Source: Phycisphaeraceae bacterium
GTDB taxonomy: Bacteria; Planctomycetota; Phycisphaerae; Phycisphaerales; Phycisphaeraceae
Length of the DNA: 9,229 nucleotides
Direction: 5' to 3'
Assembly: GCA_016763955.1 (NCBI GenBank)
Contig: JAESSU010000236.1
Span: 1-9,229 of the forward strand
The position numbers were made by a program, and so were the translations under genes. Shown here one piece after another: positions 1-6,568 of the stretch. Numbering within the stretch: the first letter of the stretch is position 1; every line of letters begins with the position of its first letter. The notes under the pieces are model-generated. The model did no database searches and was not told the origin of the DNA. It saw nothing but the letters and a program-made list of their open reading frames with translations.

Positions 1-917
1 CAATGGTCCCACCTTTTGAATTCAAAATACTCGAAGAAGATGAGCAAACGCGAGTCTTCCAAGATTCGAGCGGTCGCATCCGACGTGAACTTAAAACAGA
101 CAAGCTCGGCAGCGCCTGCATGGACACCTACATGCGGCATGCAGTGGATTCGCCTCAGACATGGCAAGCTGTCAAACAACGATTAGACCCATATGATCCA
201 TCACGTTTGTCGGCGACTTGGCGTGATCAAATTCCACATTGGCAACAACGTGAACACCCCTTGATTTTCGGACCCAATACCAGCACGGAAGGCTTTTTCT
301 GGTTCGCACGTACACTAATGGGAACCGAAGACTTGTCATATGCATGGTATGACCAGCCGAAGCTGATGCACGAAATGATGGCATTTCAAGCCAACTTTCT
401 CATCGAATCCTCACGGCCCATCCTTGAAGATCCCAATGTAGACATCGACTATATCTGCCTAGCTGAAGATTTGGCGATGAAGACCGGGCCCTTGCTTAGC
501 CCGGACACTTACCGAGACTTTATCTTGCCACATCTGCGGCGGGTGATCGACTTTTACCGAAGCAATGGGGTTAAACACATCTGCATTGATTCGGATGGTA
601 ATTTCGAAGTGTTCTTACCCCTGATGATGGACGCGGGGGTCGATGCGATCTGGCCTATGGAGCGTGCTGCGGGAATGGATCCTAATGCACTGCGTCAGGA
701 ATTTGGGCGCGATTTACGGCTCTGGGGTGGTGTGGACAAACGGGAACTCACCAAAGATCGAGCGACGACTGAAGCTCATTTGCGGACATTGATGCCGTTG
801 ATTGAGCAAGGGCGATTTATCCCGACCGTTGACCACACGGTTCCGCCGGACGTGGGCTATCCGCAGTTTTTGGATTACATGGATTGCAAAGCACGTCTAT
901 TAAAAGGACAGTTGTAG
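1..917 (+). CDS. Uroporphyrinogen decarboxylase (URO-D) family protein, 5'-truncated
   Basis: This is the C-terminal 304 residues of a URO-D-fold protein; the reading frame is open to the window edge. Full-length relatives have about 350-370 residues, so roughly 50-60 N-terminal residues are missing and the in-frame ATG at position 3 is probably internal. Visible family features are the MVPPFE opening followed by an I-R-R-E-L-K strand, an HICIDSDGN segment (about residues 193-201) in the TIM barrel, and a late LWGGVDKREL strand with a closing TVDHTVPPDVGYPQF segment. True HemE enzymes carry catalytic residues in the N-terminal part, which cannot be checked here. Divergent URO-D proteins of this sort, common in PVC bacteria, resemble corrinoid-dependent methyltransferases more than haem enzymes, so a haem-synthesis role is not assumed. 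It ends just before a hairpin terminator. The fold is sure, the reaction unknown. Confidence 0.9.
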   Translation, partial: MVPPFEFKILEEDEQTRVFQDSSGRIRRELKTDKLGSACMDTYMRHAVDSPQTWQAVKQRLDPYDPSRLSATWRDQIPHWQQREHPLIFGPNTSTEGFFWFARTLMGTEDLSYAWYDQPKLMHEMMAFQANFLIESSRPILEDPNVDIDYICLAEDLAMKTGPLLSPDTYRDFILPHLRRVIDFYRSNGVKHICIDSDGNFEVFLPLMMDAGVDAIWPMERAAGMDPNALRQEFGRDLRLWGGVDKRELTKDRATTEAHLRTLMPLIEQGRFIPTVDHTVPPDVGYPQFLDYMDCKARLLKGQL

Positions 918-950
918 TCGTTTGTCCTAATCGGAATAATGAATTGCAAG

Positions 951-994
951 AAAGCTGCCGAAAGTGCCACAAGACAACTCCGGCGGCTTTTTTT
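951..994 (+). terminator. Rho-independent terminator of the URO-D gene
   Basis: A stem of AAGCTGCCG pairs with CGGCGGCTT through nine pairs, one of them a G-U wobble. The loop is about 20 bases and the stem runs into a seven-T tract. It lies 34 bases after the URO-D stop codon. Read on the other strand, for the convergent AraC gene, the T tract is broken, so it is mainly a plus-strand terminator. The long loop lowers confidence. Confidence 0.6.
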
Positions 995-1043
995 ATTCAA
1001 TGATTGCATCCTGATTATTTCACCCGCAGTTTCATTGTCACAC

Positions 1044-1916
1044 CTAAGATGTGCTGCGATGCTCTTGACGATATTGGCTGGGCGTGATTCCGACAATCCG
1101 CTTAAAGAGTCGGGAAAAATAATAGGCATCATCATAACCAACAGCATCGGCCACCTGCTTGATAGGCGAAGACGTTTCCGTAAGCAGCGTGGCAGCTTGA
1201 ACCATCCGCTGCTGAATCACATAGTGCATCGGACTCGTGCCAAATTGTTTACGAAAGAGTCGGGAAAAATGTGTCACCGACAAGTGGCTCATCTGTGCTA
1301 ATTGCTCAAGCGAAACCTGCTCGGTGAGATGACGATAAATGTAGCGACGAAGTTGCGTGACATTCAGTTGACCAGAGCCTGCCACCGAGGGTCGGTGATC
1401 GCGACTCCCCATCAGATGAATCATACGACCTAACAGGGAGCCGAGCATGTGTCCGGCAAGAATGTCCGGCCCCACAGTCTGCTCCATAGGACTCACAGGC
1501 AAGTGAGATTCTGCCGAAAGCAACTCTTCAAATTGATCTCGCAAAGTCGCATTCAATCCTAAACGGGCAAATGGTTGGTTATTTTCCCGCAATGCATGCA
1601 GATACCTAACAGCCTGATTGCCTCCAAAATGCACCCACATAATTTCCCAAGGCTGCCCCTGATCACTGCCATAGGTTTGTGATTCACCCGGCAAAAAGGT
1701 CAACAAATGACCCGCAGTGGCTTCGGCTCGCACGCCTTGGGTTTCTGCAAAACCACGGCCCCCTAGCACCCATATCAGCAGACAATCCGCCGGATCAGGC
1801 CGATGAGACCGGTGATTCGGTTGATTGGCAAAATGTCCTCGACTGTGAAGCACGAGCATTTTTTCGAGTTGTCCAATCGCAGTTGATCGTAATTTACCCA
1901 TGGTAAGATTGTCCAT
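1044..1916 (-). CDS. AraC-family transcriptional regulator with N-terminal cupin sensor domain
   Basis: The 290-residue protein has the size and layout of classical AraC regulators. An N-terminal effector-binding cupin-like domain (about residues 40-110, with CLLIWVLGGRG and a LTFLPGESQTYG turn) is followed by a helical linker. Two helix-turn-helix units form the C-terminal DNA-binding domain: the first about 201-222 (VSLEQLAQMSHLSVTHFSRLF), the second about 250-273, with the family signature VADAVGYDDAYYFSRLFKRIVGITPSQYR. The ATG at 1914-1916 is preferred; a TTG lies directly upstream and another ATG six codons in, and none has a strong ribosome site. The gene is divergent from the PhyH gene and convergent with the URO-D gene, so it probably controls one or both in response to a small molecule, often a sugar in this family. 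The direct repeat at 1909-1937 overlaps its start codon, which suggests autoregulation. Confidence 0.93.
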   Translation of the reverse strand: MDNLTMGKLRSTAIGQLEKMLVLHSRGHFANQPNHRSHRPDPADCLLIWVLGGRGFAETQGVRAEATAGHLLTFLPGESQTYGSDQGQPWEIMWVHFGGNQAVRYLHALRENNQPFARLGLNATLRDQFEELLSAESHLPVSPMEQTVGPDILAGHMLGSLLGRMIHLMGSRDHRPSVAGSGQLNVTQLRRYIYRHLTEQVSLEQLAQMSHLSVTHFSRLFRKQFGTSPMHYVIQQRMVQAATLLTETSSPIKQVADAVGYDDAYYFSRLFKRIVGITPSQYRQEHRSTS

Positions 1917-1937
1917 CAATACGGTCAGCTTGTCTAT
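1909..1937. promoter_or_regulatory. Candidate AraC operator: TTGTCYAT direct repeat with 21-bp period
   Basis: TTGTCCAT at 1909-1916 and TTGTCTAT at 1930-1937 match at seven of eight bases and lie exactly 21 bp apart. AraC-type proteins commonly bind direct-repeat half-sites spaced by two helical turns. The first copy covers the start codon of the AraC gene; the second touches the candidate -35 box of the PhyH gene. That geometry would suit activation of PhyH and repression of the regulator. The repeat is seen directly; its role is inferred. Confidence 0.4.
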
Positions 1938-1964
1938 TGGCTTAATTGGCTAGATGGATAAAGT
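1937..1964 (+). promoter_or_regulatory. Candidate sigma-70-type promoter for the PhyH gene
   Basis: TTGGCT (1937-1942) and TAAAGT (1959-1964) are separated by 16 bp; each matches four of six consensus positions. The boxes are weak, as expected for an activator-dependent promoter, and the upstream box abuts the 21-bp repeat. ATTGGCT is itself repeated at 1936-1942 and 1945-1951. Transcription would give a leader of about 30 bases before the ATG at 2000. Confidence 0.35.
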
Positions 1965-1999
1965 AATAGCACCTCATTAAATCCTTTGGAGAAACCACC

Positions 2000-2830
2000 A
2001 TGACCCGCCAGTCTGTTACCCGACTCACGCTTACTGCCGCTCAATTACAACAATGGAAAACCGATGGTTATCTCATCGCCCCAACACTTTTTGATTCACA
2101 GCAGATTGAAGAACTCAAAACGACCTTGCAAAACATTGCTGACAAAGGCGAGCCCGTCTCCGGTTGGGAGCCATCGCCTGTGTCCAAGCAGAACAACATT
2201 CTCAGCCGCTACCCCCGCTTCATGCACCCGCATCGAACCATTGAACTGGCAAAGAAGATGCTTCTGGATCAACGTGTCTGTGAGGTGCTCACTCAACTCA
2301 TCGGCGAAAAACCCTGTGCCTGTCAGAGCATGTACTACTTCAAACCGCCGGGCTCCAAGGGGCAGGCATTGCATCAAGATAATTTTTACCTTGATGTCGA
2401 ACCCCAAACATGCATTGCCGCATGGACCGCCATAGATCCGGTCATGCCCGAAAATGGCGGACTCTACGTTGTGCCCGGCACACACCGGCTCGATACCCAA
2501 TGCCCAGAACTTGCCCGCGAGCAAGAAAGCTTTACCACGCATTTGGTGGATGTCCCCAAAGGGTTAAAAGCGATTCCCACGCATATGCATCCTGGAGATG
2601 TGCTCTTTTTCAACGGCCAACTGATTCACGGGTCGGGCATGAACCAATCCCAAACCCAATGGCGACGCTCTTTGATCTGTCACTACATGCCCCGCAGCAG
2701 TCGCTGTGTAAACGAGGCTTATTTCCCAATCCTAGATTTTAACGGCAACGAACTGACCTATGAAACCAGTCAAGCCGGCGGAGTCTGCGGTGAAGAATGG
2801 GCCGAAAAACCAAGTTCCTATCAGTATTAA
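2000..2830 (+). CDS. Phytanoyl-CoA dioxygenase (PhyH) family Fe(II)/2-oxoglutarate oxygenase
   Basis: The 276-residue protein is full length for the family and cytoplasmic (no signal peptide). It has the double-stranded beta-helix iron site: H125 and D127 in ALHQDNFY, then H210 in GQLIHGSG, with R222 or R223 in the following WRRSL segment as the likely 2-oxoglutarate carboxylate anchor. The GGLYVVPGTHR and HMHPGDVLFF motifs are typical of PhyH proteins. Such enzymes hydroxylate a substrate using Fe(II), O2 and 2-oxoglutarate. The bacterial family acts on very different substrates, so none can be named. The ATG at 2000 has a GGAG ribosome site eight bases upstream. Divergence from the AraC gene, across a region with a 21-bp repeat, suggests inducible expression, perhaps of a catabolic step shared with the nearby URO-D protein. 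Family is sure; substrate unknown. Confidence 0.92.
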   Translation: MTRQSVTRLTLTAAQLQQWKTDGYLIAPTLFDSQQIEELKTTLQNIADKGEPVSGWEPSPVSKQNNILSRYPRFMHPHRTIELAKKMLLDQRVCEVLTQLIGEKPCACQSMYYFKPPGSKGQALHQDNFYLDVEPQTCIAAWTAIDPVMPENGGLYVVPGTHRLDTQCPELAREQESFTTHLVDVPKGLKAIPTHMHPGDVLFFNGQLIHGSGMNQSQTQWRRSLICHYMPRSSRCVNEAYFPILDFNGNELTYETSQAGGVCGEEWAEKPSSYQY

Positions 2831-3081
2831 AAGCGCTCTTTATTTGCCACCACACAATCTGCGTATCGCCAGCGATTCCTTGACACGATACATTATCAGA
2901 AGCCCGATCACATTCCGAAGTACAAACGAATCACTGAGATTGATGCAAAGATCACGAGACCTTCAAAAAAAACGCATTGCGATCAAATTCACCTAATCAA
3001 GCGATTACGCTCGCCTTTGAGTCTTATTAAATTACCTCTTGCCCAACGTTCATAACGACGTGAGGCTAAGGGGGAAATATT
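2831..3081. other. Intergenic region between PhyH and membrane-protein genes
   Basis: These 251 bases contain no credible gene and no clear terminator for PhyH. A near-palindrome ATCGC-CA-GCGAT lies at 2865-2876, just before a perfect TTGACA hexamer (2880-2885), but no -10 box follows at proper spacing. The last 15 bases carry the ribosome site of the next gene. The promoter of the membrane-protein gene is presumably here, but I could not place it. Confidence 0.5.
3068..3074 (+). promoter_or_regulatory. Ribosome binding site deciding the TTG start at 3082
   Basis: AAGGGGG ends seven bases before the TTG at 3082 and could pair well with the 16S tail using one G-U pair. The next in-frame ATG (3145) has its purine run directly against the start codon, with no spacer. 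The TTG is therefore the better start. Confidence 0.6.
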
Positions 3082-4191
3082 TTGAGACGGTTTTATTTCG
3101 ATCAAGAGAAATTTGAAGAGCTGAGATTTCGAGCAAGACAAGGGATGCACTTTGGCATGATGTCCTTTCGTTCAGTGTTTGTTGGACTCACTGCGACGGC
3201 TTATCTGATCTGGTTTTGTGGCTTGCTGCCTCATCCGCATCATTCCAAGTGGTTGAATCTGGCGCATCAAATGCCCAACGCCCTGCTGCTTAATGTTCTA
3301 GGGTTCAATGGCAATATTCCGACTTTATATAAACAACAAGGCGATGCCATGCCCTGGCACGGGGGCTGGCACTATCTTGGCCCAGCAGTGATCGTGGGAC
3401 TGACATTACTCATCACCGCGGTGATATTCGGTTGCCTCCAACGCTCTACGAAAGCAAACCGTTATCGCCAATCTCTATTACTTGCGATCCCATTTTCTAT
3501 GCTGCTAATGGCTGTGATCTGTAGCCTAATCAACCTTGCAAGTCCATCCTACTGGCAAGCATTTGTGCAGGATCAAGCCGCAATGGTCTATCGGGGAATC
3601 ATCATCCCACAGACCCATACACAGTGGCCCATATTACTTCTGGCTATACTTTATGGCAGCATCGTTTGGACACTGCAATACACCGAATTTAAAAGACGAC
3701 TCTACGCAACGCGATGGCAACTAAATCTGACGATGATCCTCATCACTGTACTTGCGATCCTAACACGTGAGGTGGGCATGTGGATCACCGGCCCGCACCC
3801 TCCGGTCTATGTCATGGAGGGCGGTTACAACTCCGCGAAATTTCTGATCCTTGCGAGCCTATTGTGGCTAGCCCTAACGCAAGCCACGAAAATGTTACTC
3901 TGGAAACGCAACACTTTACGAAGCAAACAACAGACAACCCGCCCATGGCAAACGGGCTCTAAATGGATGTTACACTTCCCCATCCTGCTGACATGCATAC
4001 TATTGGGAAGTTGGTTATTGAAGCTGGCAATCGTTTTTAGTGACTTACCGAGCCAAAGATGGTGTCACATCACATTTCACCATACCGCTGAAATGGGAGG
4101 CATCATCCAATTCACTGCTGCGGGCTTACTGCTGCTAATTAGCATCAACTGGTATCGAGCGATGCTTCTAAGGATCAATACCATTCTCTAA
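3082..4191 (+). CDS. Uncharacterised eight-helix integral membrane protein
   Basis: I do not recognise this 369-residue protein. Hydrophobic stretches at about residues 30-49, 98-118, 131-152, 182-198, 213-231, 253-270, 297-317 and 339-357 suggest eight membrane helices. Basic stretches (residues 1-20, 119-130, 201-211, 275-294) all fall on one side, which predicts N and C termini in the cytoplasm. There is no cleavable signal peptide. Of 13 histidines, 11 lie in the four predicted outer loops: H51, H53, H54, H62, H93, H97, H179, H239, H329, H333 and H334, often beside Trp, as in MPWHGGWHYL and RWCHITFHH. A metal- or cofactor-related role is possible but speculative. It starts at a TTG with a good ribosome site, stands alone, and shares the terminator at 4343-4377 with the convergent gene. 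The length and smooth frame support a real gene. Confidence 0.75.
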   Translation: MRRFYFDQEKFEELRFRARQGMHFGMMSFRSVFVGLTATAYLIWFCGLLPHPHHSKWLNLAHQMPNALLLNVLGFNGNIPTLYKQQGDAMPWHGGWHYLGPAVIVGLTLLITAVIFGCLQRSTKANRYRQSLLLAIPFSMLLMAVICSLINLASPSYWQAFVQDQAAMVYRGIIIPQTHTQWPILLLAILYGSIVWTLQYTEFKRRLYATRWQLNLTMILITVLAILTREVGMWITGPHPPVYVMEGGYNSAKFLILASLLWLALTQATKMLLWKRNTLRSKQQTTRPWQTGSKWMLHFPILLTCILLGSWLLKLAIVFSDLPSQRWCHITFHHTAEMGGIIQFTAAGLLLLISINWYRAMLLRINTIL

Positions 4192-4342
4192 TTCTTCGGA
4201 CACGCATTCCCATCTTTTAAACACGGACATCCAATACCTAACGTCATTGGCCTGCGCATCCTTGAAGTCCAAAGACCGGTGAAGCTTGGCAGTCTTAAAC
4301 GGCTATTGCGTGTGACCCACACCCTAGTTATTTGAACTATTA

Positions 4343-4377
4343 AAAAAAAGCCCAAGCATAACGCTTGGGCTTTTTTT
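4343..4377. terminator. Perfect bidirectional Rho-independent terminator
   Basis: GCCCAAGC (4350-4357) pairs with GCTTGGGC (4363-4370) around a five-base loop. Seven A's before the stem pair with seven T's after it, so the whole is a 15-bp perfect inverted repeat that terminates in both directions. It lies between the convergent membrane-protein gene (ends 4191) and the 140-aa gene (ends 4409) and serves both. The other intergenic bases, 4192-4342, hold only a small GTGTG-ACC-CACAC hairpin (4310-4322). Confidence 0.93.
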
Positions 4378-4408
4378 AAGTTTGATTCAAAAATGATCGA
4401 CTAAGCGA

Positions 4409-4831
4409 TTATTTCTTGGCAGCAGACTTCTTGCCTGATGCTTTAGCAGCATCATCAGCAGGTGCCTTTTGCGTCTTGAAAGCTTCTTGGTTGATCGCAG
4501 CATAAGCCAGATCAAAACGTTTGCCCGAGCGTTGGATCGCAATCACAGCCACGGGTTTGGGGGGGGTGTAGTAAGGCGTGCCGCCACCTTTAGAAGCACC
4601 CACACCCGCTTCGGTGGTGATTAGGAATGAGCCTTCGGATTGATAAGTAATGCGATACTGATCAGGAAGGCTCACTTTGAGTTTGCTGGTATTCACTGAG
4701 TCGCGAACAAAGCCCGCAAGCAGGAAGCTCAACAGTTCGATTTCCACATCGGAAGCTGGAACGACGACGTCAATTTTTACGCCATCTTTGTTTTTGTCAG
4801 TCTTGTTTACTGTGATCGTTTTGATCTGCAT
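4409..4831 (-). CDS. Hypothetical 140-aa protein with Ala/Lys-rich C-terminal tail
   Basis: I do not recognise this protein. Residues 1-110 look like a small mixed alpha/beta domain: a first strand MQIKTITVNKT, a helix about 29-44 (EIELLSFLLAGFVRDS), then several strands. A flexible GGGTPYYTPPKPV stretch (82-94) and a low-complexity tail rich in Ala, Lys and Asp (about 122-140) follow. There is no signal peptide or membrane helix, so it is probably cytoplasmic; a basic tail of this kind may contact nucleic acid, but that is a guess. An AGGAGA ribosome site lies nine bases before the ATG, and the frame ends 32 bases before a strong terminator, so the gene is well supported. The codons for T-P-P contain a run of eight C's (plus-strand G's at 4559-4566), a possible slippage site. 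It lies 189 bp downstream of lysA on the same strand and probably has its own promoter. Confidence 0.8.
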   Translation of the reverse strand: MQIKTITVNKTDKNKDGVKIDVVVPASDVEIELLSFLLAGFVRDSVNTSKLKVSLPDQYRITYQSEGSFLITTEAGVGASKGGGTPYYTPPKPVAVIAIQRSGKRFDLAYAAINQEAFKTQKAPADDAAKASGKKSAAKK

Positions 4832-4881
4832 CGTTTTGGTTCTCCTGGGTTGACCCCGTAAATAAGTTTTAAAGTCTTGTT

Positions 4882-4909
4882 AATGTAACGGCTCAACAAA
4901 ACTTGGCAA
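4882..4909 (-). promoter_or_regulatory. Weak candidate promoter for the 140-aa gene
   Basis: On the minus strand TTGCCA (4904-4909) and TACATT (4882-4887) are 16 bp apart, about 50 bases before the start codon. Both boxes are partial matches. A seven-C run lies farther upstream at 4927-4933. Read-through from lysA is an alternative, since no convincing lysA terminator is visible. Confidence 0.3.
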
Positions 4910-5020
4910 GGCGTTAAGTCAATTTTCCCCCCCGGAAATATCCTAATCAATTCCCGCAGGAATCCGCAGACGCGACTTCCAACGGCTTTTATTATTCATC
5001 TAATTACCCTGAACAAGGTG

Positions 5021-6316
5021 CTAAACGGGTGACGTTTGGAGTTCGTCTGCAACAAGTTGTTCATACGTTTCACGATGACGAATGGTCAGCGATTGATCAC
5101 CATCAACAAGTATTTCCGGAGGACGAACCATTGCATTGTAGTTGCTGGCCATCACCATCCCATACGCACCGGCAGAGAAGATTGCCAACAAATCACCGCG
5201 TTGCATGGGAGGAAGCATTCGCTGTTTGGCAAAAACATCTGAGCTTTCACAAACTGGCCCCACCACGTCCGTTAATTGCAGTCCGGGCAAATCCATCTCT
5301 TCTTTACGCACGGTGGGTTCTTGTGATGAATCAACCTGTGTGGGCCAAAGAAAGTGAAATGCGTCATACATTGCGGGACGAATCAAGTGATGCATGCCTG
5401 TATCCACAATGACAAATTTCTTGTTACCGCCCTTCTTAAGATACTGCACGCGGGTCACCAAAATGCCCGCATTCGCGGAGATCGTGCGCCCGGGCTCAAG
5501 GATGATCTTCAGTCCCTTGTCCTTAAGTAAGGGTACGATGGCATCTGCATAATCCTGCCAATCAGGGCTCTTGCCTGATTCATAATCCGCAGCAAAACCG
5601 CCTCCAATGTCCAACGTATCAATGGTGTATCCCGAAGCACGCAATTCATCGATAAGAATCAATGCTTTAGTGATCGCAAGCACGTAAGGTTCGGGGCTGT
5701 AGATCGGTGAACCGATATGCAGGTGGATGGCTGTGGGTTTGCAATGCGGATTTTCGCCATAGGATTCAAAGAATCGTTTGGCACGTTCGATGTCTACGCC
5801 GAACTTGGTTTCCTTCTTACCGGTATTTGTTTTGACATGTGTTTTGGGATCGTAGATATCAGGATTAACGCGCAAAGCAGCGTGGGCGACTTGGCCCATC
5901 TGCTGAGCGATGGATGCGATATTTTCAAACTCAGCTTCGGACTCAATATTAAAATAACCAATGCCTGCATCGATGCCCTGCTTGATCTCCGCGTCGGTCT
6001 TCCCCACACCTGCATAGACAACTTTGCTCATATCAGCATTCGCTAGCTGAGCGCGATACAGCTCACCGCCGGAGACCACGTCCATGCCCGAACCTTCACT
6101 GGCAAGAAGCTTAAGCAAATTGATATTGCCACAACTTTTAATTGAGTAACAAATAATCGGATTCAATTCCGCAAAGGCCTTACGGAGTTTTTTAAAATGG
6201 CCCAGCAATGTCTTTTTGGAATAGACGTACATAGGCGTGCCTACCTTCGCCGCCAATTCGTCAAGATTCACGTCTTCGGCAAAAAGTTGCCCGCTACGGT
6301 ACTGAAAATCGTCCAT
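5021..6316 (-). CDS. lysA: Diaminopimelate decarboxylase
   Basis: This PLP enzyme converts meso-2,6-diaminopimelate to L-lysine and CO2, the last step of lysine synthesis, in the cytoplasm. The 431-residue length fits the family. An alanine-racemase-like barrel carries the PLP lysine K60 (CYSIKSCGN), H200 in HLHIGS, the phosphate-binding glycines of DIGGGFAADY (237-245) and the EPGR motif (274-277). The C-terminal beta domain has the catalytic cysteine C356 in GPVCESSDVF and Y385 in GAYG. Residue 204 in HIGSP is Pro where many relatives have Gln; the other signatures are intact. The frame stays open 76 codons upstream, but homology begins at MDDFQYRSGQLFAEDV, so the ATG at 6314-6316 is chosen; a GAGTGAG sequence precedes it and a good promoter lies inside the extra stretch. 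No other lysine gene is nearby. It is divergent from the diguanylate cyclase gene. Confidence 0.97.
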   Translation of the reverse strand: MDDFQYRSGQLFAEDVNLDELAAKVGTPMYVYSKKTLLGHFKKLRKAFAELNPIICYSIKSCGNINLLKLLASEGSGMDVVSGGELYRAQLANADMSKVVYAGVGKTDAEIKQGIDAGIGYFNIESEAEFENIASIAQQMGQVAHAALRVNPDIYDPKTHVKTNTGKKETKFGVDIERAKRFFESYGENPHCKPTAIHLHIGSPIYSPEPYVLAITKALILIDELRASGYTIDTLDIGGGFAADYESGKSPDWQDYADAIVPLLKDKGLKIILEPGRTISANAGILVTRVQYLKKGGNKKFVIVDTGMHHLIRPAMYDAFHFLWPTQVDSSQEPTVRKEEMDLPGLQLTDVVGPVCESSDVFAKQRMLPPMQRGDLLAIFSAGAYGMVMASNYNAMVRPPEILVDGDQSLTIRHRETYEQLVADELQTSPV

Positions 6317-6357
6317 GGTTCTCACTCTAAATTGATATAAATCGTGCCAGACTAAAC

Positions 6358-6386
6358 ATTCTATCAGGTCAGCATCGTGTCGCCAA
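6358..6386 (-). promoter_or_regulatory. Sigma-70-type promoter of lysA
   Basis: On the minus strand TTGGCG (6381-6386) and TAGAAT (6358-6363) are separated by the optimal 17 bp. TGA directly before the -10 box also gives an extended -10 element. Transcription would start near 6351, giving a leader of about 35 bases, which supports the lysA start at 6316 over the longer open frame. Confidence 0.55.
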
Positions 6387-6568
6387 GACCCTTTACGAGA
6401 CGTGCGTTTCCTCCCATTTCGTGTCTCTATTTTTAACCCTAAAAACAAACAATACCTTTTAAGGTTTATATTATCAAGACGCTCAAGAAACAGACCGATA
6501 GCCCCTATATTCATTGAAAGGCAAGTTGAACATACGACGAGCACTCTTTGTTTAGGAAACTATTTAGA

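Noticed and set aside
1..917. Calling the first gene hemE
   Set aside because: The N-terminal part with the HemE-specific residues is missing, and the visible region fits the divergent URO-D-like class better.
939..1301. 120-codon plus-strand open frame and a 90-codon minus frame over the URO-D/AraC junction
   Set aside because: Both overlap the C-terminal helix-turn-helix region of AraC and the terminator. Their products look random.
2096..2542. 148-codon open frame on the minus strand inside the PhyH gene
   Set aside because: It lies wholly opposite the conserved PhyH core, has no ribosome site and has no recognisable domain.
2880..2908. Perfect TTGACA hexamer as a promoter for the membrane-protein gene
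   Set aside because: No -10-like box occurs 15-19 bp downstream (CCCGAT at 17 bp).
5029..5412. 127-codon open frame on the plus strand inside lysA
   Set aside because: It is antisense to a certain lysA coding region, and its product has no family features; it is a shadow of lysA codon bias.
6317..6544. In-frame extension of lysA by 76 codons to a TTG at 6544
   Set aside because: The extra residues have no resemblance to LysA proteins, and the best promoter lies inside the stretch. The family-like sequence starts at the ATG at 6316.
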